From Dyella sp. C11 (GTDB taxonomy: Bacteria > Pseudomonadota > Gammaproteobacteria > Xanthomonadales > Rhodanobacteraceae): a stretch of 64,000 nt of DNA. The notes under the pieces were generated by a model. The model searched no databases and was not told where the DNA came from. It worked only from the letters and a program-made list of their open reading frames with translations. Location: positions 1 through 64,000 of the forward strand of contig NZ_QAVX01000017.1 in assembly GCF_003121485.1 (NCBI RefSeq). Reading direction: 5' to 3'. How positions within the stretch are numbered: the first letter of the stretch is position 1; each line of letters begins with the position of its first letter. The position numbers and the translations under genes are program-made. Positions 18,473-27,305 of this stretch are shown here, in pieces.

Positions 18473-20260
18473 TCAGCCGCCCGCCGTGGTCTGCGCGTGA
18501 GACTTCGCCAGCGCAAACGCGGCGTTCACCAGCGCCACATGGCTGAAAGCCTGCGGGAAGTTGCCCAATTGCCGCTTGGCGCGCGGATCGTATTCTTCCG
18601 AGAACAGGCCCAGGTCGTTGCCCAGCGAAAGCAGGTATTCGAAAAGCGTCGTGGCCTTCTCCAGGTCGCCTTGCATCACGTGGTTTTCCACCAGCCAGAA
18701 GCTGCAGGCCAGGAAGGCACCCTCGCCTGCCGGCAAGCCATCCACGCCCGATTCGGTCTCGTAGCGAAGCACCAATCCGTCGACCATCAGGCGCTGCTCG
18801 ATCTGCGCCACGGTGTTGCGCACGCGCTCGTCCGTTGGCGGAAGAAAACCCACCATGGGCAGCAACAGCAGACTGGCGTCCAGATGGTGGCCGCCGTAAA
18901 CCTGCACGAAGCAGTTGCGCTCCTTGTCCACGGCATTCGCGCAGACGCTGTCGCGTATCTGGTTTGCGATGTCGCGGTAGTGCGCGTGCTTGGTGGTGTT
19001 GCCGTGACGCAGCTCGTAGGTGGCCGCGCGGTCGAACGCCACCCACACCATCACCTTCGAATGCGTGAAATGCTGCGGGTCGCCTCGCACTTCCCAGATG
19101 CCGTAGTCCGGCTGGGTCCAGATCTCGGCAAGGTGATCGAGCAGTTCGTCGCGAAGTTCGATACCGCGCGGCGAAATGGGCAGGCCGTCGCTCATGGCAA
19201 TGGCCATGACATTCGAAATTTCACCGAAGATATCCAGCTGCAACTGCTGCGCAGCGGCATTGCCAATGCGCACGGGCGTCGATGCTTCGTAACCGCCAAG
19301 CCAGGGCGCCGTCCACTCGTCGAGGCGACGCTCACCGGCCACGCCATACATGATCTGGATTTGTGCCGGATCGCCTGCAATGGCGCGAATAAGCCACAGG
19401 CGCCAGGCCACGGCTTCATCCCTGTAGCCGGCCGTCAGCAGCGCCAGCAGCGTAAAGCTCGCATCTCGCAGCCAGCAGTAGCGGTAGTCCCAGTTGCGCT
19501 CGCCACCAATCATTTCAGGCAACGAGGTGGTGACGGCCGCGACCATGCCGCCGGTCGGGCCATAGATCAGCCCCTTCAGCGTGGCTAGCGACCGCCGTAC
19601 GGCCGGGGTCCACTGCCCGGCATCCGTGCATTGCGACGACCAGTCGCTCCAGAATTTTTCCGTGAGCTGAAGGACATCTTCCGGTGTCACCGGCGCGGGC
19701 GCAGGCAGATATGACGCGCCGTGACTCAGCACAAAGCTCACCGTGTCACCCGCGTTGACCTCGAACGTGGCCAAGATGGCGTTCTCCGCCACTTCGCATT
19801 CCACATCAGAACGCAGCACCAGCAGATCGGGGCCGGCGATTAATTCAAGGGTTCCATCGTCATGGCTGGCCACCCACGGCACGATGACGCCATAATCAAA
19901 ACGCACCACCATGCTCGAACGCATGACCATGCGGCCCGACACACCCTTCACCATGCGAACCACATGACTGCCATCGAAACCTGGCGGCATGAAGTCGACC
20001 ACCTCGACCTTGCCTCCTTCGTTCTCGAACCGGGTATTCAAGACCAGGCTTCCATCCACGTACGCGCGGCTGCTCGTATAGCCCTTATGCGCAGGGCCCA
20101 CGCGCCAATGCCCTTGATCTTCCGATCCCACCAGGCACGAAAAGCACGACATCGAATCGAAGCGAGGTAAACAAAGCCAGGCGATGCTTCCGTCCCTGGA
20201 CACCAGGGCCGCAGTCTTGCAATCACCAATCATCGCGTAGTCTTCAATCCGGGCCGGCAT
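18473..20260 (-). CDS. Glycoside hydrolase family 15 protein (glucoamylase/trehalase type)
   Basis: ATG 20260 follows AGGAACA and gives 595 residues, the usual size of bacterial GH15 proteins. It starts MPARIEDYAMIGDCKTAALV, the family N-terminus, with a beta-sandwich domain followed by the (alpha/alpha)6 barrel. The general acid is the Glu in GIWEVRG (about residue 390) and the base is a Glu in GLFSEEYDP (about 555). The NWDYRYCWLRDASF substrate-site motif is intact. There is no signal peptide, so it is cytosolic. It likely cleaves an alpha-glucoside such as trehalose or a maltodextrin; which one cannot be told from sequence. Confidence 0.92.
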   Translation of the reverse strand: MPARIEDYAMIGDCKTAALVSRDGSIAWLCLPRFDSMSCFSCLVGSEDQGHWRVGPAHKGYTSSRAYVDGSLVLNTRFENEGGKVEVVDFMPPGFDGSHVVRMVKGVSGRMVMRSSMVVRFDYGVIVPWVASHDDGTLELIAGPDLLVLRSDVECEVAENAILATFEVNAGDTVSFVLSHGASYLPAPAPVTPEDVLQLTEKFWSDWSSQCTDAGQWTPAVRRSLATLKGLIYGPTGGMVAAVTTSLPEMIGGERNWDYRYCWLRDASFTLLALLTAGYRDEAVAWRLWLIRAIAGDPAQIQIMYGVAGERRLDEWTAPWLGGYEASTPVRIGNAAAQQLQLDIFGEISNVMAIAMSDGLPISPRGIELRDELLDHLAEIWTQPDYGIWEVRGDPQHFTHSKVMVWVAFDRAATYELRHGNTTKHAHYRDIANQIRDSVCANAVDKERNCFVQVYGGHHLDASLLLLPMVGFLPPTDERVRNTVAQIEQRLMVDGLVLRYETESGVDGLPAGEGAFLACSFWLVENHVMQGDLEKATTLFEYLLSLGNDLGLFSEEYDPRAKRQLGNFPQAFSHVALVNAAFALAKSHAQTTAGG

Positions 20261-20627
20261 GATCTGTTCCTGTGCAAAGCAGGCGCGCTTCAACGCGTGG
20301 TTTCGCCGCGCCACGAGTCCCAACGGAGATGACCGCCACGCCTGTCCCATCAGCATGGGTGAAGGGACGATCAAGCACCGCTATCACTCGCCCAAGATGA
20401 AGCAGTGGATGTGATCGTCGCGCTAAAGAGTTGTACGCGCCGAGTACATGAATACGAGCGAGAAGAAAGCCGAATGCCGCTCCACGTTTCGAGAGCCCGA
20501 TGCGCAAGTAATGGCGCCGTGCCCTGCGCAGATGCCTTGAAAGCAAGCTGACAGCGAGACCCACCCATGCTTGCTATAGCTCGCGAGACATCGCTCGCGC
20601 CTGTGGCGTCCGCAACGAGGTAGGCAT
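20261..20627. other. Divergent intergenic region, no gene seen
   Basis: About 365 bases lie between the GH15 gene and the secreted esterase gene. I find no supported gene and no clear -35/-10 pair. A GAGGTAGG ribosome site sits at the right edge, before the esterase start. Confidence 0.35.
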
Positions 20628-22199
20628 ATGACACGTTGGCTGGGGCTCTGCGTCCTGTTGTTTTGCACCCATGTGTGCGCCCAGGGACAACTGCAGTTCA
20701 GTGCACCGTGGGGCCCGCACGCCATCGGCTTCAAGGTGGTGCATCTGCTCGACAGCAGTCGTAGCTGGGGCAATGGGTACGACCCGCTAAGTGGCCTTCC
20801 TGTTGCCACCATGCCCGAACGACCGCTGCAGGTGCTGGTGTGGTATCCCGCCAGTGCCCCGGGCAAACCCATGGCTTACACCGACTACCTTGGCCTGGTC
20901 GCCAGTGAAGACGCTGCCGTGACTGATCCGGCGGTGACCCAGCGTGCGATTGACGAACAGATTCGCGCCTGGGCCGGTGCCGATCCAGTAAGCGACTACC
21001 AAGCCATTGCCCGGCAATCCGTGCATGCCACTGCCGGCGCCGGTGCGGCCAAGGGCCCCTTTCCGCTCATTGTCTACGCGCCCAGCGACAGCAACCCGTC
21101 CATCGAGGACGATGTGCTGTGCGAGTATCTCGCCAGTCATGGGTATGTCGTTGTCTCCACCAGTTCACGCGGCGCCCATTTGCCGTACATGACCAACGGG
21201 CAGATGGCCATGGATTTGGCCAACACGCGCGCGCAGGCGGCCGATATCGGCGTGCTGATCGGTCAAGCCTCCAGGCTGGGTAACGTGAATACGAACGCGG
21301 TCGCCGTGCTCGGCTATAGCTGGGGCGGCATGGCGAGCAAGTTTGCCGCGGCTACCGACGACCGGATCAAGTTGCTGGTGGATTTCGACGGCTCGGTGCG
21401 CTACTTCCCGAAACTGCTGGCCATGGCTCCCGACATTTCGCCGGATCGCATCCATGTGCCCTTGCTGTTCTTCGCCGACCAGGAAGATCCGCTCACCCCG
21501 GCGAAAGACAACAAGCCGGGGAGCTTCATCGACCGCATCCGACACGCCGACGTCACCACGATCTGGCTGCGCGACATGCAACACGATGACCTTACCAGCG
21601 ACAGCCTGCGCTTCGGCAACGATCGGCCTCACGGACCGGCGTCGGCGAAGTTGCGCAGCGAAAGTTATTCGTGGCTGGCGCGATATACGCTGGCGTTCCT
21701 CGACGCGCATTTGAAAAATGACTCGGATGCGACGTCGTTCCTCAGTGCCAAACCGGAAACGCAAGGCGTTCCGGCAGGCATGTTGGTGATGACGCATCGC
21801 GCCTCACAGGGGCCTGCCCCGTCACTGCAGGACTTTGCCCAACGCCTGGGCCAGTCAGGTTTTGAACACAGTGCCGCCGTGTATACCGCCTATCACCGTG
21901 ATCATCCGGACTTCAGCCTGACGCCCGATCAGATCGAGCCCTGGCTGTACGCGTTGATTCAACGCCAGGACCTTCAGAGAGCCCTGGGGTTGGCACAGCT
22001 GGAAACCTTCCTTGCGCCACAGCGCAGCGATGGATGGCTGGACCTGGCCCATGTCGACAACATGCTGGATGAGCCGGCGCAGGCCCTGCAGGCGTTCAAG
22101 CAGGCGTTGCGCGTTGACCCGCGGAATACTTACGCACGCAAGCAGGTGGAGCGACTCAGCAAGACAGGTTCAGTCGCACAGGCAACGGCGATCAAGTAG
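20628..22199 (+). CDS. Secreted alpha/beta hydrolase (PAF-acetylhydrolase/dienelactone type) with C-terminal TPR
   Basis: The 523-residue protein has a signal peptide (MTRWLGLCVLLFCTHVCAQ). The hydrolase core follows with LQVLVWYPAS, FPLIVYAPSD, the nucleophile elbow GYSWGG (Ser near residue 230) and an acid in FFADQEDPLTP. After about residue 400 the chain turns helical, with a TPR-like pair ending QALQAFKQALRVDPRNTYA. This matches a group of exported hydrolases related to PAF-acetylhydrolase; the substrate may be a lipid or ester in the periplasm. Monocistronic. Confidence 0.83.
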   Translation: MTRWLGLCVLLFCTHVCAQGQLQFSAPWGPHAIGFKVVHLLDSSRSWGNGYDPLSGLPVATMPERPLQVLVWYPASAPGKPMAYTDYLGLVASEDAAVTDPAVTQRAIDEQIRAWAGADPVSDYQAIARQSVHATAGAGAAKGPFPLIVYAPSDSNPSIEDDVLCEYLASHGYVVVSTSSRGAHLPYMTNGQMAMDLANTRAQAADIGVLIGQASRLGNVNTNAVAVLGYSWGGMASKFAAATDDRIKLLVDFDGSVRYFPKLLAMAPDISPDRIHVPLLFFADQEDPLTPAKDNKPGSFIDRIRHADVTTIWLRDMQHDDLTSDSLRFGNDRPHGPASAKLRSESYSWLARYTLAFLDAHLKNDSDATSFLSAKPETQGVPAGMLVMTHRASQGPAPSLQDFAQRLGQSGFEHSAAVYTAYHRDHPDFSLTPDQIEPWLYALIQRQDLQRALGLAQLETFLAPQRSDGWLDLAHVDNMLDEPAQALQAFKQALRVDPRNTYARKQVERLSKTGSVAQATAIK

Positions 22200-22241
22200 A
22201 GCCCTCATTTCGAGCCGCGCATGGCAGCAACCAGGCGTTGT

Positions 22242-22817
22242 CTACAGGCCGAGCGTGTCCAAACGCACAAACACCAGGGTGTCTTGCCATTCACCCAACG
22301 CATTCATGCGCTCACGCTCAAGCCTCTGCTCCAGCTTGAATCCCAGGCGCGTGGCGATGTGCACGCTTCGGACGTTCTCGGCATCGGTCCAGATGGCCAC
22401 GCGTTTCGCCGCCAATGTGTCGAACGCTTCCAGCGTCAGCCGTCGTGCGGCCTCGGTCGCGTGGCCCTTTCCCAAAGCGGCGGCGCTTAGCCAGTAGCCC
22501 ACCTGAAACGATCCGGTGTGCCAATCGATATGTTCCAGCGAAGCACCGCCGAGCACGGCGCCGCGCTCGTCGATCAGTCCGTACTGCAGTCGCTTGCGAC
22601 AGGCGAAATCCAGCCTCCACCTGGCGATGCGGTGCTGCACTTGTTCAATGGAACGGTCGCTGTCACCCAGCCCGCTCCAACGCTGGAGTTGCGGACGTGT
22701 CTGCTGAATCGCTTCCCACAGCGACGTGGCATCGCCTTCCTGGAAGGGACGCAGGGAGAAAGCAGTGGCCTCGATCAGGCGACTTGGCTGACGCTGCGCG
22801 GTAGCAAATTTTTCCAT
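22242..22817 (-). CDS. GNAT-family acetyltransferase, RimJ/RimL type
   Basis: From ATG 22817, preceded by GGGAGCGATGGGGA, the protein is 191 residues. It follows the RimJ/RimL plan: FSLRPFQEGDATSLWEAI at the N-terminus, YGLIDERGAVLGGASLEHIDW, then QVGYWLSAAALGKGHATEAARRL with the acetyl-CoA pyrophosphate loop, and the C-terminal NVRSVHIATRLGFKLEQ. This subgroup acetylates ribosomal-protein N-termini or small amines; the target here is unknown. Confidence 0.88.
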   Translation of the reverse strand: MEKFATAQRQPSRLIEATAFSLRPFQEGDATSLWEAIQQTRPQLQRWSGLGDSDRSIEQVQHRIARWRLDFACRKRLQYGLIDERGAVLGGASLEHIDWHTGSFQVGYWLSAAALGKGHATEAARRLTLEAFDTLAAKRVAIWTDAENVRSVHIATRLGFKLEQRLERERMNALGEWQDTLVFVRLDTLGL

Positions 22818-23040
22818 TCCCCATCGCTCCCGCTTTGCCTTGTTGCCAAGCTCCCCCACGCGCCCTGCGTTGAAGACATCCCATTCACGCCGCGCGTCAC
22901 ACTCATTTTTTTGGTTCGCTCGACCTTCCGCAATGCAGCAAGCATCGTCGTGCAGAAACAGGTTACATTCGAACAAGGGCATGTATCGCCCATCGTCTTG
23001 CATCCGGGTCATCGCGTCATGACCTTTTTTTGGGAATTGA

Positions 23041-23058
23041 ATTTAGATCGATCTAAAT
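23041..23058. promoter_or_regulatory. 18-bp perfect palindrome, candidate operator
   Basis: ATTTAGATCGATCTAAAT reads the same on both strands and is AT-rich in a GC-rich context, so chance is unlikely. It lies 180 bases upstream of the GH76 start and about 220 bases upstream of the GNAT gene start. Its TTTAGA half-sites recur in the palindrome before the GH127 gene, pointing to a shared carbohydrate regulator; that link is inference. Confidence 0.6.
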
Positions 23059-23151
23059 CCAGGACTGGGGACGCAGGCCTGGGAGCGATCCGTCATAGCT
23101 GACGAGAAATACGGCCGTCTAAACGGCCGCGACGGTGCACGTATCCAGGTC

Positions 23152-23222
23152 GGATCACCGCCCACGTTCCGGCCGTGGACAGCCAGGGGAAGAAGCAACC
23201 CCTTCCCCGTTTGTGGGTATCC
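23152..23222 (+). promoter_or_regulatory. Structured 5' leader of the GH76 gene
   Basis: GGGGAAG (23186-23192) pairs with CTTCCCC (23202-23208). Outside this, CCCAC (23161-23165) pairs with GTGGG (23213-23217) and GGAT (23152-23155) with ATCC (23219-23222). The nested stem ends just before the AAGGAG ribosome site. It could control translation or stabilise the mRNA; no known riboswitch class was recognised. Confidence 0.45.
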
Positions 23223-23238
23223 GAAAGGAGCGCTTCTG

Positions 23239-25155
23239 ATGACGAGTCTTGAAGCAATACGCACGCGATGTCAGGTACTGCTGGCCGTGGTCGGCCTGAT
23301 GGCAACAGCCGTTGCCTTCCCCTTGCAGGCAACGGAACAGGCAGCGTGGCCGAGCTCTCTGGCCGACGGTCCAACCGCCATGGGACGTGCCCGCGTCGCT
23401 GCCGACGTGAGGATGAGGTACTAAGAGCCCGACAAGGCAAGGAGTCCTTCAAGCTGGTGGAACTCGGCTGTGGCCCTGCAAACCATCGGCGACTACATGC
23501 AGCGCACTGGCGACCGCCGTTATCTCGGCCAGCTCGACAACACCTTCGAAAAGGACAAGGGCGTGTTTCCGGCGGGCGTGCTGTCGGGCGATCCCTTGCT
23601 TGGCAACTTCACCAGCCGCGCCATCGATGACACCGAATGGTGGGGCCTCACCTGGGTGCAGGCTTACGACCTCACCCGCAATCCGAAGTATCTGGACATG
23701 GCGGTAACCATCGCCAATTACGTCGACGGTTACTGGGACACCACCACCTGCGGTGGCGGCGTATGGTGGAACGCCGAACGCACCTACAAGAACGCCGTGA
23801 CCAACGGATTGTGGATACGGCTTACCGCCGAGCTGCACAACCGGATTCCCGGTGACCAGCGCTGGCTGGCGCGCTCCCGCGCAGCGTGGGCGTGGTTCCA
23901 GGGCAGCGGCATGATCAACGCAAACGGACTGGTCAACGACGGCCTCACCGACGCGTGCACCAACAACGGCCAGAACGTGTGGACGTACAACCAGGGACTG
24001 GCCATTGGCGGCGGCCTGGAATTGTGGCGCGCCACGCGCGATCCGCAGATCCTGGCGAGTGTGCGGCGACTGGCCGATGCGGCCATCGGCGCGAACGCAC
24101 TGGTGACCAACGGCATGCTGACCGAAACCTGCGATGCCGTCGATCAAACCTGTGACGACAACGCCAAGCAGTTCAAGGGCATCTTCATGCGCTACTGGAC
24201 CGATCTGGTGGACGTCACCCACGATCGCCAGTACGCCGCCTTCCTTGACCAGCAGGCCCAGGGCATCTGGAACAATGACCGCGACGCCGCCGGCCGACTC
24301 GGCACGCGTTGGTCCGGTGCCACCAGCACCAGCAACCCCAACGTGTTCGACTGGCGCACGCAGGCCAGCGCACTCAGCGCATTGATCGGCAACGTACCCG
24401 CGCTGACACCGTGGGAATCGCTGGCCGCGACCATGTCACCGGCACAACCGGTGATCATGCCCGCCGCATCGGGTGCGACATCCATCAACATCGACCTGGG
24501 TGTCTCAGCGACGGGTTTCTTCCCGCTGCAGGCCTTGGCCACCACCGATGCGCCATCGGGCTGGAAACTTTCCCCACGAGCGACCCTCGTGCGCGTTCAG
24601 CCGCACGGCAATGCCACTCCGGCCAGCAACAGCGTGCCGCTGAAAATCACCGTGCCGAGTTCGGCAACGGATGGCCATCACATGATTACCTCGGACGTGG
24701 CTGCCGCCGGGCTTCATTTCAGCACCCAGGCCGACGTGCTGATTGCGCACACCATCAACTTCGACACCGGCACGGTGGATGAAAACCCGTGGCTGTTCGA
24801 TCCCGATGGCTCGCAGAGCAATGGCGTGCAAAATCGTTTCGCCGATGGCAACGCCCACTTCACGTACCGCTTCCCCTTCCCCGTCGATACCACCTCGGCG
24901 CAAGTCACGCTCACCATCGACGCCGAATTCCTGGTGCAGGTGAGCAACGACAACGCGCACTGGACCACCGTGCTTCAGGAAACGCAGCCGGTGACCGATG
25001 GTTCGAACAAGGCGGATCGCACCATTGACCTTACGCCGTACCTCGGCGCGGTCACCAATGGTGCGAAGCCCATCTACCTGAAGGTATCCGACTCGTTCCC
25101 CAACGATGGCTGGGGCGGTCGCGTGTATCACGTGTCTGCGAATATCGTCGAATAA
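23239..25155 (+). pseudogene. Glycoside hydrolase family 76 (alpha-1,6-mannanase) interrupted by in-frame TAA
   Basis: A signal peptide frame from ATG 23239 (MTSLEAIRTRCQVLLAVVGL) ends at TAA 23422-23424. The same reading frame then continues without a break for 577 codons, starting EPDKARSPSSWWNSAVALQT. WWNSA..LQTIGDYMQRTGD is the normal GH76 N-terminus, so the stop falls inside the domain; a TAC (Tyr) there would restore RYYEPDK. The catalytic Asp pair is intact in AIDDTEWW (about residues 130-131 of the full frame). A C-terminal beta-domain follows the barrel at about 400. Either a recent nonsense mutation or a base-call error; a truncated start lacking the signal peptide is less likely to work. 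Confidence 0.8.
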
Positions 25156-25163
25156 CCACAAGA

Positions 25164-25191
25164 CGCCTCCACCCTCGCGAGGGTGGAGGCG
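25164..25191. terminator. Terminator-like 28-base palindrome between convergent genes
   Basis: CGCCTCCACCCTCG is followed directly by its reverse complement, giving a very stable hairpin 9 bases after the GH76 stop. The neighbouring gene converges from the right, so it may serve both strands. No U-tract is present. Confidence 0.65.
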
Positions 25192-25288
25192 CCGCTGGTC
25201 GCCACCGGGCCAAGGCAGCCCTGACGTGGCTTCACTTTATCCTTGACGAGATGCCGGGCCAGGTCCGGACATCATCAAGCGGAAACGT

Positions 25289-25615
25289 TTAGTGGCTCAG
25301 CATCATGTCGGTGATGACGCCGGTGGTGATGGCCACCAGCAGGAAATCGCCGTTGTCGCTGCGAACCCAGTGGTAGCCACGGGGCGGCTCACGCAGATGC
25401 TCCGCCTGCCAATCCGTTACCACGTAGCGGTTGTCGCGATACTCGTGCGGCACCGTGCCGCCCTTCTTGTACCAACCCTCCTTGGCACCGCGCTCGTGCA
25501 TCACGGCATTGTCCTGATGCGGCTGATCGCCGGGAGGATGGTCGTGATCCTGTGCCATCGCCGCGCTCGAGATAGCCAAAGCGGCGGCCATCGCCATAAC
25601 CAGTGTCTTCTTCAT
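25289..25615 (-). CDS. RcnB-family periplasmic protein
   Basis: ATG 25615 follows GAGGAGACACTCC and starts a signal peptide (MKKTLVMAMAAALAISSAAMA). The 108-residue product has a His/Asp-rich N-terminal segment (QDHDHPPGDQPHQDN) and the RcnB core pattern VTDWQAEHLREPPRGYHWVRSDNGDFLLVAITTGVI. Escherichia coli RcnB is a periplasmic protein that helps hold nickel and cobalt homeostasis; in Xanthomonadales the role is mostly untested. No metal-efflux gene adjoins it. Confidence 0.82.
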   Translation of the reverse strand: MKKTLVMAMAAALAISSAAMAQDHDHPPGDQPHQDNAVMHERGAKEGWYKKGGTVPHEYRDNRYVVTDWQAEHLREPPRGYHWVRSDNGDFLLVAITTGVITDMMLSH

Positions 25616-25830
25616 GGAGTGTCTCCTCGATTGAGATGCCTGCTTGGCGAGTCGTGCGTGTCGCCTACCGACACCACGGTGACATCGCGGGGCAACACTC
25701 ACTTTCGTCAAGTCACGAGCGTGTGAGAGCGTGGTGGAGGTTGTAGCGACCATTCATGCCGCAGTCCGGCGCGGTTCACTGAGAAAGAACTTGCGACGAG
25801 GTGAACGCCACTGCTCGTTCGCCCGGTCTA

Positions 25831-25859
25831 TTGACACGACATGGTTGTAATTCAACAAT
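25831..25859 (+). promoter_or_regulatory. Sigma-70-type promoter for MFS gene, probably leaderless
   Basis: TTGACA at 25831-25836 is a perfect -35. A 17-base spacer leads to AACAAT at 25854-25859 as -10. Transcription would begin about seven bases later, at or next to the ATG at 25866, and there is no ribosome site upstream of that ATG. Both facts fit a leaderless mRNA. Confidence 0.6.
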
Positions 25860-25879
25860 AGTTGCATGAATACAACTAT
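25858..25879. promoter_or_regulatory. Inverted repeat over the MFS start, candidate MarR operator
   Basis: ATAGTTG (25858-25864) and CAACTAT (25873-25879) are perfect 7-base arms around an 8-base centre that contains the ATG. It overlaps the -10 end and the likely transcription start. A MarR-family gene ends the operon, so autorepression is likely. Confidence 0.55.
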
Positions 25880-27305
25880 CAATCCCGGTCGCCCCACGAC
25901 CCACCCCAACCTGATTCTCGGCATCTGCTGCCTGAGCCTGCTGATGGTCGCGATGGATATCACCATCGTGAACGTTGCCCTGCCCTCCATCCGGCAGGAT
26001 CTGCACGCCTCCATTTCCGGTCTGCAATGGGTCATCGATGCGTACACCATGGTGGTGGCCAGCCTGCTGATGCTGGCGGGCTCCATGGCCGATCGCTTCG
26101 GGCGTCGCCGCGTGTTTCAAACCGGCATGGCGCTGTTCGTGCTGGGCTCGCTGCTGTGCAGCGTGGCGCCGAATACCCAGGGATTGGTGGCATTTCGAGT
26201 GCTGCAGGCGTTGGGCGCCACCATGCTCAACCCGGTGGCCATGTCGATCATTGCGAACACGTTTCACGAACCCAAGGCGCGAGCGCGAGCCATTGGCGTG
26301 TGGGGTGCGGTGGCTGGCGTGGCGATGGCGCTGGGACCGGTCATTGGTGGCGCGCTGACGGAAAGTTTCGGCTGGCGTTCCCTTTTCTGGGTCAACCTGC
26401 CGATTGGCCTGGCCGCGAGGGTGTTGGCCGCGCGTTACATCCCCGAGTCCAAGGCGCCTCATCCGCGCCGCGTGGACCCAGTAGGACAATTGCTGGTATT
26501 CGCCGTGCTGGCCACGGTGACGTATGCGGTCATTGAGGGCCCGCGCGAGGGCTGGGCGTCAATGGTCATCATCGGCCTGTTTGCTGTTGCGCTACTCGCG
26601 CTGATCGCCCTGCTCGTTTACGAACCGCGTCGCCATGAACCACTGATCGACGTCCGGTTTTTTCGCAGCGCGCCTTTCAGCAGCGCCACGTTGATCGCCA
26701 TCTGCAGCTTCTCGGCGTTCTCCGGCTTTCTGTTTCTCAACGCGCTCTACCTTCAGGAGGTACGCGGATTCTCGGCGTTCCATACCGGCTTGTGCACATT
26801 GCCGCTCGCCGTGGCCACCATGCTCTGCTCGCCGCTTTCCGGGCGCCTGGTGGGCACGCACGGCACACTGCCTTCGCTGTTGGTTTCCGGCACGGCCACG
26901 GTGGTCAGCGCCCTGATGATGACCCAACTCACGGCAACCACGCCGATGATCTATCTGTTAATTACCTACGTGATCTTCGGCGTGGGTTTTGGCATGGTGA
27001 ACGCGCCCATTACCAACACGGCGGTGTCCGGCATGCCGAAGGCACAGGCAGGTCTCGCGGCGGCGGTGGCTTCCACCAGCCGACAGATTGGCGCATCGCT
27101 GGGCGTCGCCCTCGCGGGCACCATACTGGGATCGCACGTTCACGATGGATTTGCCGAAGCCTCACATCCATTCTGGTGGCTGGTAACCGGCGGTGGCGCA
27201 GCGGTGCTGCTGCTGGCGTGGCTATCCAACACACCGTGGGCGCGCGACACCACGCGTCACGCCGCCCATCTGCTGGAAGAAGCACCTGCGGGAGCCACGG
27301 CATGA
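25866..27305 (+). CDS. MFS drug efflux transporter, DHA2 (EmrB/QacA) family
   Basis: The 479-residue protein has about 14 membrane helices. It carries motif D1 MDITIVNVALPSI (residues 30-42), motif A GSMADRFGRRRV (72-83) and motif C-like GVAMALGPVIGGAL near 160, all typical of drug:H+ antiporters of the DHA2 group. Inner membrane; exports hydrophobic toxins using the proton gradient. The stop overlaps the start of the MarR gene in an ATGA, so both are made together. Its own promoter and a candidate operator cover the start codon. The substrate is unknown. Confidence 0.92.
   Translation: MNTTINPGRPTTHPNLILGICCLSLLMVAMDITIVNVALPSIRQDLHASISGLQWVIDAYTMVVASLLMLAGSMADRFGRRRVFQTGMALFVLGSLLCSVAPNTQGLVAFRVLQALGATMLNPVAMSIIANTFHEPKARARAIGVWGAVAGVAMALGPVIGGALTESFGWRSLFWVNLPIGLAARVLAARYIPESKAPHPRRVDPVGQLLVFAVLATVTYAVIEGPREGWASMVIIGLFAVALLALIALLVYEPRRHEPLIDVRFFRSAPFSSATLIAICSFSAFSGFLFLNALYLQEVRGFSAFHTGLCTLPLAVATMLCSPLSGRLVGTHGTLPSLLVSGTATVVSALMMTQLTATTPMIYLLITYVIFGVGFGMVNAPITNTAVSGMPKAQAGLAAAVASTSRQIGASLGVALAGTILGSHVHDGFAEASHPFWWLVTGGGAAVLLLAWLSNTPWARDTTRHAAHLLEEAPAGATA

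Larger units (their letters stand above)
22818..23238. other. Intergenic region before GH76 with palindromes and structured leader
   Basis: About 420 bases without a gene. It holds the palindrome at 23041-23058, a hairpin CGGCCGT-CTAA-ACGGCCG at 23112-23129, and nested stems from 23152 to 23222 just before the GH76 ribosome site AAGGAG. The amount of dyad symmetry suggests a regulated promoter and leader. Confidence 0.55.

Noticed and set aside
20423-20872. Minus-strand open frame upstream of and into the secreted esterase gene
   Set aside because: Overlaps the signal-peptide region of the esterase, lacks a ribosome site and has no protein-like pattern.
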